A DNA stretch of 41,908 nucleotides from Bremia lactucae (taxonomy: Eukaryota; Oomycota; Peronosporomycetes; Peronosporales; Peronosporaceae), in NCBI RefSeq assembly GCF_004359215.1, contig NW_027152213.1:2396065-2437972 (forward strand), in the 5' to 3' direction. Position numbers and translations under genes: made by a program. Shown piece after piece: positions 1-9,837 of the stretch (position 1 is the first letter of the stretch; every line of letters starts with the position of its first letter). A model generated the notes under the pieces. It was not told the origin of the DNA and did no database searches. It was given only the letters and a program-made list of their open reading frames with translations.

Positions 1-275
1 TTGTTAATCTATCTTTGTAAATGTTGTCTTAACTATAAACTAATACTAAACATGTAAATGAATTCTTATCTATCTTATCTCGTAACTCTCTTTGATTACT
101 TCTACAGCTGATTAGTCTGCGGAATAAATAGACATAATGGTCTACACCTATTTATGGATAAGAATTCAGGAAATTACTATTTAAAGTAATTTCCTCCAAA
201 TATTATCTACCTTTTAGATAATATTAATTAACAACCTTTTAGTGTTAATTTCATGTAACGATACACCCCGTTACA
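1..275 (-). repeat. LTR of Gypsy family A, cut by the window edge
   Basis: This matches the LTR at 41454-41908 read in the same direction, including the stretch around an ATAATGG box (134-140) and the terminal CACCCCGTTACA. Relative to the element's coding direction (set by the 3' LTR at 24947-25384) it is reversed, so its outer U3 end is at 275. It abuts a piece of a family B LTR, so the A element probably inserted into a B LTR. The remainder lies outside the window. Confidence 0.85.
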
Positions 276-591
276 GAACGAATGGGTTTTACAACTCAGG
301 GAGTCGTACAAGCTATTAAAGCTTAAGGAATCCTAGTTTAAGGGATATAGGGGTTCGTAGAACCAAGTGGCAACTAGTGCCCAAGAGGATATACCTTAGA
401 AAGGCTTCTATCTCTTACAGATCAATGCGCAAGCCTTAGAAAGGAACTTAACGCTTTAAGGTCAAAAGGGGAACTGCACTTTTTTCAGTTATTTAAATTA
501 AAAAGCTTACCCTAGCCAATTTAAAATAGATTTCGGCCGCCAGATTTTTTTACAACTGGCGGCGACCACGTCCGATGTGTGCCCCGTTACA
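276..591 (-). repeat. Partial LTR of Gypsy family B
   Basis: The sequence aligns with the B LTR at 30976-31461, from the segment after its TAGTTCTATAGAAC palindrome to the end at a GTGTGCCCCGTTACA motif. About 100 bases present at 31337-31440 are missing here. It is in the same reversed orientation as that copy. The family A LTR at 1-275 interrupts its left side. Confidence 0.75.
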
Positions 592-1094
592 AAAACATTG
601 TAAGAGTCATTTGTATATGACATCGATTGAGTTGGCATCAATGCTTTTACAATTGCTGCATTAAGATGCAACGTAGACATTGATAATCACTGTCGGCAGA
701 TGCGTATCTTTGGACCTGAATTTGAAAGGCAAGATGCCATTAATTTACCCGAAAGTTAACGTTAGATTGTTGTTATGACATGAGATGTAAGAGGGCCATA
801 TCAACATATGGCAATCACAAGGCCGAGCGACAGGCTGCCCCTATTCGTGTGCGTTCGTCATATTGATCTGACATGTTGTTATCCCATTAATTTCATTGCA
901 AGACTGCTTGGTGAGGGGGTTCCACACAGCGCCTGCACGACCATTAGTTTCTATCTTCGACTAGAATGAAAGGATCATCAAATAAATATTAAACATTTGC
1001 GTCGGAGTAAACATTGCTGACAGATTTGCACAACGAAAAAAAGTTTTTTTTATAATCACTGTGGAATTCCGACTCTACAATTTGTAAACAGCTA
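592..1094. other. Intergenic, 3' side of the PX gene
   Basis: About 500 bases between the LTR remnant and the stop of the PX gene. It has an A-run/T-run stretch near 1035-1053 and no coding frame that I can support. It probably contains the 3' UTR of the minus-strand PX gene. Confidence 0.5.
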
Positions 1095-2207
1095 TCAGCT
1101 GCCATTCATAAAATCAAGATTAAGCCTTTTGTTCTCCTCATGGTCAAAGCCGATAATTTCGGCCGAGGTTCTCTCATTAGGTTCATCGAAATCCTTGTCA
1201 TTGGCAAATTTGAATGCAGTACCCGCCGACTTGATTTCACTTACGAGCAAACTGTTGCTATCTGACGATAGCTGTTCCTTCTGATGCTTCGGTGCTTGTG
1301 AAGATGCCGCAGAAGAAGACACCAAACAATTTTTTTCTTCCTCGTCCTCTTTTTTTACGTTATCTTCAAAAAATCTCAGCATATGAGTCTGCTTGATAGG
1401 TAACGGTGCAGTAACAACAAATTCGTCAACAGAAGGTGGTGAAAGTAAACTGTTCGTGGACTCAATTGATAAGTCGCCATCGTCATACCGCGGCTGCAAC
1501 TTTGAGTCTTTTTTGGATGAAATCAGTCTGTGTTCAGGCCGCGACGGACTGCTTTTCGTGGGCCTTGTTCGGCTAGCACCTCGCCTATGCTTCGAGGTGG
1601 CGGTCCCAACAAAACGACCGTCTTGGTCAACTGTCGATTCGTTCGACACTGGATGAAAATCCGTAAAATCCTTGACATTCATTGTGTCACGAAATGCCTC
1701 TGTTGTAGGCAAATCCATTGTACTTCCCGATACACCACAGGCTGCCATATCCGTCGTAAGCCAGTCACGGACCCTAGTGAAGGGAAAGGCACTGCACGTT
1801 GGACACTTTGGAGTGTTCGTAAAAGTGTGAGAAACGAGCAAAGCAATAAAGTTACACAAGGCCGTTTTTCGATACTTGATAACAACAGGTGTGACGCTTG
1901 TGAACACGTGTTTGCGTGGAAATTCGAAAAGATTCAGCACCTTTTCGTAATTGCGGCATCCAGGACATTTCTTGTCGGTCTTGTCAAAGAAGTCAATGAG
2001 CTCGTTCCGCAACTCTAGGAACTCAGAGAAGCGGTGTAAGACTTCCCACATTTTTCCGCACCGTAAGTTCGTGACGCGCACGTGATAGCGCACGTTACCA
2101 CCATCGCTCGTGTCAACATTGGGGATTTGGACACGTACGAGGCATTTTTCGTCAACTCGACCTCGATCACCATTGCGTGAGTAGGAGTACCGTGACGTGG
2201 AGTTCAT
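1095..2207 (-). CDS. PX-domain (phosphoinositide-binding) protein, 370 aa
   Basis: This is a single open frame of 370 residues. Residues about 20-150 resemble a PX domain: a basic start, a beta-strand region ending in the RFSEF motif (about 60-64) whose arginine is typical of phosphoinositide binding, then a basic FPRKH stretch and the helical C-terminal part. Two CxxC pairs (CPGC near 82, CPTC near 137) sit inside or next to the domain and could bind a metal, which is unusual for PX. The rest (about 155-370) is low-complexity, Ser/Thr/Arg-rich then acidic, and probably disordered. PX proteins usually act at endosomal membranes; the specific role here is unknown. No signal peptide or membrane segment is visible. 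The ATG at 2207 is the first in frame. Confidence 0.8.
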   Translation of the reverse strand: MNSTSRYSYSRNGDRGRVDEKCLVRVQIPNVDTSDGGNVRYHVRVTNLRCGKMWEVLHRFSEFLELRNELIDFFDKTDKKCPGCRNYEKVLNLFEFPRKHVFTSVTPVVIKYRKTALCNFIALLVSHTFTNTPKCPTCSAFPFTRVRDWLTTDMAACGVSGSTMDLPTTEAFRDTMNVKDFTDFHPVSNESTVDQDGRFVGTATSKHRRGASRTRPTKSSPSRPEHRLISSKKDSKLQPRYDDGDLSIESTNSLLSPPSVDEFVVTAPLPIKQTHMLRFFEDNVKKEDEEEKNCLVSSSAASSQAPKHQKEQLSSDSNSLLVSEIKSAGTAFKFANDKDFDEPNERTSAEIIGFDHEENKRLNLDFMNGS

Positions 2208-2986
2208 CTAGTTATTAATGCGTGGCAGCGATTTAGCAAGTAAGCTAGAGATTCACTTGCGCATGCCGAGTTCTACGTTCCGACGAGACTGCTAAGACGC
2301 GAGGGTTCGAAATTTCTAGCCAATAGTCGGGTTTGCAATAATCTCGTGATTTTCTTATGCTTCACCATGTGAAAATCGACACGCTTCACAACTAGGCTAC
2401 TTCTGTGAACTTGATGTTTCGCTTACTATTGCTGCCTCGCACCCTAGATTTTTCGATGAAAGCAAAGAACATTTGCATACGAGCTTTCACATCGACCAAC
2501 ATTTTGGCCTAGCTCGCCGAAACCAATTTTTCTGTATTTTGTCGTATGCGCGGGCTGGGGTCGTCCATCGAGACAGAAGGGCCACTCAACCATACAGCAT
2601 CGGACACTTTAAATAAGTGTGTGATCGGGTATTAAATTTATTTAAAAAAGCAATTAATCGTCTCGTGGTGGAATTGAAGCCTTTGTGCTTCAAAGTCATT
2701 TAGCTGATAAAAACAGCTATCTGAGACGCTTGCAATTTATTCTGTTACAGCTAAGCTGTTGATTGCATTAAGCTGCTTTTTTACCCTCAGCCTTGTAAAT
2801 TAATAGGATGCAGTCCTGTACAGCTAATGTCACCTTTGGCTGTCGCCGCTTGACAGGGCACTAGTGCTCGGTACATAGTCACAGTTACGTGATCATAATG
2901 CAAAAGAATTTGCGACTTTAGTGTCGATAAAACGAAAAGCTACATGTTAAAGGTAGCATACACTTTCGAGTATTTTGTAATGAACG
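2208..2986. other. Intergenic between PX gene start and CTR9 end
   Basis: This 780-base gap should contain the promoter of the PX gene and the 3' UTR of CTR9, both on the minus strand. It is AT-rich, with repeated short TTAGCTG/CAGCT motifs near 2700-2830. No convincing coding frame or element was seen. Confidence 0.5.
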
Positions 2987-5900
2987 TTACTCCTCGTCGG
3001 AGGAAGAGCCGAAAAGATCATTCTTCTCTGCTTCCCGACTTTCTACAGCTGCTTCATTACGTTTATCGCCGTCATTTGCTATTGCACTTGCCTGCTCATC
3101 GTCACTTGAATCAGAGCCGAAAAGGCCAGTCGAATCCTCCTTGCCATTTTCCAAATCGGAGCCACCTCGCGCGCGTTTGTTGCGCTTCTCGACCAACCTT
3201 TTCATCGTAGCATTGCGATTTTTCATATCCTCAATAGACATGGTATTGTCACCGTCTTCTTCCAGCTCATCCTCTCCATCATCAATAAAGCCACCATCCT
3301 GATCTTCTGTTTTCTTGCGTTTCTTGCCACTTTTTTTCTTCACCACTTTCTTCTCTTCTTCTTCACGTTCGCGCACACTCCAGCCTTCATGAAGCTTCTT
3401 TAATCGCTCGTCCTGTTTCAATCGAATACCCTCATGACGCTTGCGCAAGTCTTCTTCTTGCACACGCACCTCTTCCTGTTCGCGAGCCACGCGCTCCTCG
3501 TACTCACGCAACAACATGCGCTGGGCTTCAATTTCCAGTCGGCGTTTTTCTTCTTTTTGTCGCTCAAACTCCAAGTGGTAACTAGCTTTCGTCAACGTAT
3601 CGCCACAAAACTTTTCGTGATCCGACACTTTTTCCTTGTCAAATGGCAAATTGTTGTGGTGCTTTTTCTTCTCATTGAAACCAGAGGTATTTACAGCCTC
3701 AGCTTGCTGGAGCAAAAATCGAAAAATACGCTGCGCTCGTTTCAAATCTGATATTGCGCGTTGCACGTCTGCCATTGTACGATGTTGAGGAACATTATTG
3801 CCACCCGCTGACCGAGCAATGGTTGTTTCCTGTCCAAGCGTTAATACAGCATAGTCTTCCTGGGCAAGCCCGGTATTGTACCAAAGCCGCATGTCGTTTG
3901 GATACATGTGCAAACCGCAGGAAAGCGTGGCAATGCACTTTGTAAAAATTTTTGACTCGTAAAAGGCTTTTGCTAAGTACAAAAGCACTTCAAGGTCCTG
4001 TCCTTGATAACACTTGGTCAGACTCACCGTGTAGAGCTGAATCGCTTCCTGATAACGCTCCTCCGCGACAAAAATGTGCGCAAGATTGATCCACGCATCA
4101 GGCATATCTGGGCTCGCTTCACGCACCTGTGAAAAAATTTGCTTCGCAAGCTCAAAATTGCCCTTTTCAGCAATCATAATCCCCAATCCATTGGCAGCGT
4201 AGATATTACGTGGGTGCGACGCTAAGGTTTTCTTGTAATATACTTCGCTTAAGGACATGTTTTTCGTGTAGCGATTCTTCTCTCCCAGATTACTCATGAA
4301 TATATTGCCCATGGATAAGAAAGCGTACGGATCGTTTTTTAAACCAGGCATTCCCATTACTTTTTCATACTTCTTTTGAGCAAAGACCCATTCGCGCTTT
4401 TTCAAGTGGATATTACCTTGAAGTAACGAGGCCTCAGCACAAGTCGGGTTGACCTCAAGTACTTTATCAAACATTTTGATTGCTTCACTGTCTTGTCCAC
4501 GATCTCGAAGCATGCAGCCTAGTCGCAACAAACAGTCCGTGTAATTCGGAAAAGCTTCCAAGATCGTATTATAAAGCGTTTTAGCTTGTTCGCGATCGCC
4601 CATTTCTTCATATACTCGACCCATATTATACAAGATTGTGACTTTTTCGGCTGTCGGCTTCACGTCTAAGTCTTCACTAGCGTCACCTTCCTTTGATTTG
4701 CTTTCTTCAGTGCTTGAGTTTTCATCAATTATTTGTCGAAGGGCTTTCTTGAAACACTTGATAGCATCAGCAGTCTTGCCAACTCGTTGCTGAAGCACAC
4801 CTAGATTCACGTAAACCTCCATCGGAACTCGCTCCGAAGCATTGTTCATCACCTTTTCAGCCGCAATATAGGAAGAGATGGCTATGATCCGATCTTTTCG
4901 TTCGGGAGATGCATGAAGCAATTCAGCCGTACCGATCAAAGCCTCCACATTACCCGGCTCTAGCTCGACGACACGGCGAAGCAACCCTACAGCTCCCTCT
5001 TTTTTGCCAAGCTTGCCATACACATCCGCTAAGAGCGACAAAATCTCAACATTTTCTGGATATGCCTTGTTTGCTTTTTCCAAGTACGAAGCAGCTTTTG
5101 TCAATTCCTTGCGCTCGTAATACATTTGAGCAAGTCCAAACCACGGAAGTACAAATTTTGGCCACAGTCGTCCAGCATTAAAGTAGTAACTGTACGCATC
5201 CTTGTACCGACCTTGAGCGTGACAACCTCGACCCATGAGGTAACAGCTCTCCGAACGAATTTCAGGGATCTTGGTACTATGAAATGCAGTGCCAGCAAGC
5301 GTAAACATCTTATCATAGTCTTTTCGAGCGATATTTGTTGTCGAAGCCGACTCGTCTCGATACGGTCCATCAAGCTTGAGTCCAGATGATGATACGGCAT
5401 CGTCTTGACGGCTTATGTACGCCACGTATTTGTCTCCGATACAGATAATTTGACCAGGTGAGACTTCATTGGAAATATCTTTCGAAGTTGTGACCACAGC
5501 AGAGCCACGGACGACGCTCACGGAACAAGGCAGTGGAATCCATTGAGAAAAGTAATGGTTTGCCAAATGATTTAAAACCGTGGGGTTAGTCTTGTCAATT
5601 GCATGGGCATGGTGGATCATCATCATAAAGCGCGAGCTTTCGTCCCGAATGCTCACTGCACGCTCCTCTCGACTCTGGCTTGCGAGTTGCCACAAGGCAT
5701 TTGCAATCACGGCATCGACATTAGTTTCATCCAAGGAAGCCGTGTATCGCATGACAGCACGTGCTTTTTCGACAGCTCCTAGATGGTAACAACAGTAGGC
5801 AAAACACATGCGCATGTTGGCCGCCTGTGGACTACGAGGGTGCAATTTTATCGCCTCGAGGTACAGTTTCTTTGCATCCTTATACTGTTTTTTGCGATAC

Positions 5901-6451
5901 AAGAGCAAAGCTTTGCCTAGAATGGCAGGAAGGTTTGTCTTGTTTGAAATTAATACACTCTTGATGAATCGATCCGCACGATCATCTTCGTTTTTGGCCA
6001 TAAACATCAGCGCTTTTCCCACAAGAGTCATTGGATGCTGATGATCAAGGCGATCCGCACGTTGAAAGAAGCCCACGGCACGCTGGGAAATGGTCTCGCG
6101 CTTCTTCTCGTCCTCTTCGTTCCACATGGCATTCACAGCGTGGCTTGCCAAGGCAACAAAAAACTTGATTCGGCACATTCGTGATGCATTGTCCTTGTAA
6201 ATTTCCTCGATTCCTGGCTCTGATGCGACGGCCAAAATCTCTTGAAATTGAGCTACATGACCTTGGTTGTAGTACTCCACGGCAAATTGCAGCCACACCG
6301 TAAGGGGGGCTACCTCGGCGCGGAGAATATCAATAATGTCATTAACGTCATCTGGTAGCTCATCGACAAAGACTTCGACCGCCTGTTCCGAGTTCTTTAC
6401 AGGGATCAGGAGAGCCCGCTGGTTACTTGGTTCCATCTCCACGTCCGACAT
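2987..6451 (-). CDS. CTR9: CTR9, TPR subunit of the Paf1 transcription elongation complex
   Basis: This is one uninterrupted frame of 1154 residues, close to the length of animal CTR9. The N-terminal region (about 25-60, VFVDELPDDVNDIIDILRAE) and the tandem tetratricopeptide repeats from about 120 to 880 follow the family plan. The C-terminal 250 residues are a highly charged coiled coil (E/R/K-rich, about 930-1030), a lysine-rich nuclear-localisation-like patch, and an acidic serine tail ending DLFGSSSDEE. In other eukaryotes CTR9 scaffolds Paf1C on RNA polymerase II and supports H2B ubiquitination and H3K4/K36 methylation. The start is the first ATG and lies 67 bases from the start of a divergent gene. 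No intron is needed. Confidence 0.95.
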   Translation of the reverse strand: MSDVEMEPSNQRALLIPVKNSEQAVEVFVDELPDDVNDIIDILRAEVAPLTVWLQFAVEYYNQGHVAQFQEILAVASEPGIEEIYKDNASRMCRIKFFVALASHAVNAMWNEEDEKKRETISQRAVGFFQRADRLDHQHPMTLVGKALMFMAKNEDDRADRFIKSVLISNKTNLPAILGKALLLYRKKQYKDAKKLYLEAIKLHPRSPQAANMRMCFAYCCYHLGAVEKARAVMRYTASLDETNVDAVIANALWQLASQSREERAVSIRDESSRFMMMIHHAHAIDKTNPTVLNHLANHYFSQWIPLPCSVSVVRGSAVVTTSKDISNEVSPGQIICIGDKYVAYISRQDDAVSSSGLKLDGPYRDESASTTNIARKDYDKMFTLAGTAFHSTKIPEIRSESCYLMGRGCHAQGRYKDAYSYYFNAGRLWPKFVLPWFGLAQMYYERKELTKAASYLEKANKAYPENVEILSLLADVYGKLGKKEGAVGLLRRVVELEPGNVEALIGTAELLHASPERKDRIIAISSYIAAEKVMNNASERVPMEVYVNLGVLQQRVGKTADAIKCFKKALRQIIDENSSTEESKSKEGDASEDLDVKPTAEKVTILYNMGRVYEEMGDREQAKTLYNTILEAFPNYTDCLLRLGCMLRDRGQDSEAIKMFDKVLEVNPTCAEASLLQGNIHLKKREWVFAQKKYEKVMGMPGLKNDPYAFLSMGNIFMSNLGEKNRYTKNMSLSEVYYKKTLASHPRNIYAANGLGIMIAEKGNFELAKQIFSQVREASPDMPDAWINLAHIFVAEERYQEAIQLYTVSLTKCYQGQDLEVLLYLAKAFYESKIFTKCIATLSCGLHMYPNDMRLWYNTGLAQEDYAVLTLGQETTIARSAGGNNVPQHRTMADVQRAISDLKRAQRIFRFLLQQAEAVNTSGFNEKKKHHNNLPFDKEKVSDHEKFCGDTLTKASYHLEFERQKEEKRRLEIEAQRMLLREYEERVAREQEEVRVQEEDLRKRHEGIRLKQDERLKKLHEGWSVREREEEEKKVVKKKSGKKRKKTEDQDGGFIDDGEDELEEDGDNTMSIEDMKNRNATMKRLVEKRNKRARGGSDLENGKEDSTGLFGSDSSDDEQASAIANDGDKRNEAAVESREAEKNDLFGSSSDEE

Positions 6452-6518
6452 GGCGATTGGTTAATTTTCATTAAGTTAAAAAAATGGTCATTTAAGTATC
6501 TGTAAACTTAGTGAAAGG
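6452..6518. promoter_or_regulatory. Short divergent promoter region, CTR9 / unknown gene
   Basis: Only 67 bases separate the CTR9 start codon (-) from the most likely start codon of the plus-strand gene at 6519. Core promoters and 5' leaders of both must lie here or inside the genes. A TCATTTA motif at about 6488 loosely resembles the oomycete initiator (TCAYTYY) for the plus-strand gene. Its function is inferred from position alone. Confidence 0.4.
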
Positions 6519-9500
6519 ATGCTTGTACGACTAAGAGGCTGGGGCGACGACGACATTTTGATGCTGCTAACGCTACTTCGCAGGCATCTTCAGTATTATG
6601 TCTATGCATCGGACAGCCGATTTGCCGATATTGTGCGTGCAGGGCTACCAGGTAGCTAATTAAAGGATATTTTTGCATTGCAACAAATTAGCAAGCTATC
6701 CCGGCCTCTTGTAAATTTATCCCTTGCGTAGAGAAAGCGACAGCTGAAATTCTTGAAATGGTGCGAGCATTGATGGAACAATTTGGGCTGCGACTGAGTA
6801 CCAAAAATTTTCGGACGGACGGTACAGTACTGCAACAATGGAAGGATACGAGCGGCTTGTATTATTTTTTTGAATGGTGCTTTTGTGCAAGGTAGTAATT
6901 GTGAAAAATCGACAAGAGCTGTACGTGTATGAACATCTTTACGAATCGATTTATCAGCTACCAGAAAATAAAGCTGGTGGAGTGTGGCTACCGGACGAGC
7001 TCAGTCGTTTCTTCCAGAAAGCCAAGCAATACCGAGGACAGTTTACTCATAGCGAGGAAAAGTATTTCCAACAAGTGCAGCTTTGGGGTAGGAGGAGAAA
7101 AATAGCAAAAGTATTTTGTATTCATTTTGGTTGGAACGAGCAGGCAAATCTATCGCGGAAACAAAAAGCAAATTTTATGCGCTGCGAGAGATTTTCATGA
7201 CTGAAAATCGTCGCTTAAGCCGTACGTATACTAATTCTGAATGCAATCTGTGAATTATAAGAATTATAAAGCATGAACCCTTTGAATAATACAGAGCGGT
7301 CCGAAGTGGAAGAAATGCGGTTAAAGCTTCTCAAAGATATTTTTACGAATGTACCACCAAAACGGTTAACGGAGAAAAAAATAGTAGTAGCTAGCAAAAA
7401 ACCGCAGATATGGTCGTCAGCAGACATGGCGACTCTAATCGACTTTGTCGTTCGAATAACGACTCAGATACAAACGACAGGAAGCTCCGACCTCGTCAAA
7501 GATGTTGCAGTGGCATTAAGTAAGCAATATTTAGTAGAAATAATGTGTATCGAACTATAAACATGGGACCGCGTGCACAGATCGATCGGAGGGTTCATGT
7601 GTGAACAAACTTCTTGACATGAAAAATAAGTTTCTCAAAAGGGCATCTACGACACGTGCAGCGAGTACGTAGCAGACAATCATCATGTGTACAGATGACA
7701 AAATAAATTTCTATTGATTCAGATTTACCAGACTCAATTTCGGATCCGAATTCAGAAGCGTACAAGATTTTTAGTGCAGGTATGTAGCTTGCAGCAAGGC
7801 TTACGTGTTAGCTCATTCTCAGGTCGTGTTTTCGAGGAAGACTGGGCAGATATTAACGATCCTTACGCTTTTGGCTTTTTTGCGCTAAAATCTTTGAGTA
7901 CGTCACATGATCGCCTTAACTAATTCTAGAAGTGTTGCGTTAATATATGGTTTTGCATACAGGCCATCGTCTGTCATCGATACGCAGTAAACAACGAAAA
8001 AGCAAAACGACGCGAACACATCTATCGCAAACCCGAAAGGCAACACCTACAATTCATGATACGGCGTGCACAAGCTCAGCCTCATCAATACCAACCATAT
8101 CGGTTGTGAGTAAGCATAGTGGTATTACAGCGACTGCAGTGACGCCATCATCGTCTTGTAAATTATTGTCAGCGAGCGAATTGCCTGCTAGCCAGTTTGA
8201 TTCTTTCATACAAGAAATGGTCGGACAATGCCCATGGAAAGAAACCGTACTGCTTCACGTTATTCGGTGCATGCAGTACTCAATCGGACTGTACCGATCG
8301 AACAAAATAGTTCATTTTTTCAGCGTTGTCGCAAGTGCAACACCCGGTACGAAATTAATAACCGTCAACGCCAAACTCTGCAGCGTTTGTGATTTGAATT
8401 ACGGCTTAAACCATCGATCTTGGATCCAGGATTCAAATTTTTCGAGCTTTTTGCTAACGCGCAGCACATTCTCACTCGATATAAGCAGCGTATGTTGTCA
8501 AAATAATAGTCTTTTACGATTGCAGATACTGACCCAGACTTCTTGCTGTATGTGTAGGCTTTGGCACATTGGATGGCTTTGAGAATATGACTAGCGGCAA
8601 CAAATCGTCTGAGTTATTGTCTGACCAAGGTATTAAAGAGCAATACCTTGCCGCTGTGAATGAAGGGTCTGAGGCAAAGTCTGCTGGAAACAGTCAAAAT
8701 GATGCAGCCAATGAGAATTCTAATAGGCATTCCAACAACTCTAATGAAGATTTCGTGAATAACGACACTCGGGCAGATGACTATAAATTTGCCAACTCTC
8801 GAGTTCAGCAGACATTTCAGACTCATAATTTTTGTAGTGCGAAGCGTGATTATGAGTTGTTGACCGCGACTTCTCGAGCTGATTATGAGGAGGGAGCCTT
8901 CAACGGCGATAAACAGGAAGAGTCGCCAATTCAGGCATTCCAAACAGGCATGGAAGATGGTGCTCACGATCCTGATTCTGAAAAGCAATCAAGTCTAGGT
9001 TTGTTGAAATTGTTCAGTTGCGATCAAAACCTGTCTGAATTTAATTGTCTTGCGTGTGTAAATTTTAAAATACTTATTATGAAACTGACGCTGATTTGCA
9101 CATTAATGACTCTGAAAAACACTCAGCCGGCTCTTCAGATAACGAAGGTGCGTTTCATTCGCGTCAGAGTATTTATGCGCTCCATGTCACACTTTCACTA
9201 CTTGATCGGTGTTCTAGGATCTGTATCAAGTAATTGTAATGATGCAAGGGATTGTCATGTGCATGTAAAAGGTCTTCCACCACTGAAAAGTTTGCACTCG
9301 AAACGTGTCACTTGCACCGACCTGCGGGAAGTTTTTACGCGTAAGAAAAACGAGCAGCCCGGTAAAAGATTAAATTTGACAAAGAAACGCCGTCTGAGTG
9401 GAAATGTATCAACGGTCGATAGAGACGATTTGATCTATGATGAAGATGAGGAACACGACGAGAGTGACAATGACCCATTGAGAAATAACGATAATAATCC

Positions 9501-9639
9501 CTCGGATGAAGAGTTTAAATTTAGCCGTCACCCGCTCCAAGGTATTATAGACTCGTTGCAGTCGCATATGGTTCAGCTGCAACAAAAACAGCGTGTACTT
9601 ATCGAGCAACAAGAAGAGCGTGATTGGCAACTCCCCTAG
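6519..9639 (+). CDS. Unrecognised multi-exon gene, nuclear-looking protein
   Basis: I do not recognise this protein. Exon 1 (6519-6651) joins exon 2 (from 6732) in frame across an 80-base GT-AG intron. Further exon-like frames lie at about 6900-7085, 7145-7224, 7273-7520, 7723-7782, 7824-7902, 7990-8100, 8160-8510 and 8569-8999, and the last is about 9320-9639. The middle contains RCxKCNTRY (about 8323-8350), a possible zinc-binding pair, and basic helices. The C-terminal part is Asn/Ser-rich, then basic (KKRRL), then strongly acidic, and ends in a Gln-rich helix, as in many nuclear proteins. The frame near 6885-6900 does not join cleanly with any normal intron, so there may be a sequence error, an odd splice or damage. 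Exon borders are partly guesses, and it could be two genes. Confidence 0.5.
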
Positions 9640-9837
9640 CGCGGGCAAAAGCAACTAATCATACTCGTCAACACACAACTGGGTCGTGGTGAGATTTTGT
9701 AATCATTAATGCTTATGCTGCTTTCGTCTGCACCTCATTTGATAACCTCTATAGCACCGTGACAGTCTAGAAAAAAGCCTCATGAGTTAAATTCAAATCA
9801 TTTTATAGGTATCGGCTTTATTCTTGCATGTAGTGCT

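Noticed and set aside
1095..2207. PX protein as a secreted effector because of its disordered, basic tail.
   Set aside because: No signal peptide at the N-terminus and no RXLR or LFLAK motif.
9409..9654. Minus-strand hydrophobic ORF of 81 aa as a small membrane protein.
   Set aside because: It is antisense to the acidic, Asp/Glu-rich C-terminal exon of the plus-strand gene, which automatically yields Val/Ile/Leu-rich antisense frames.
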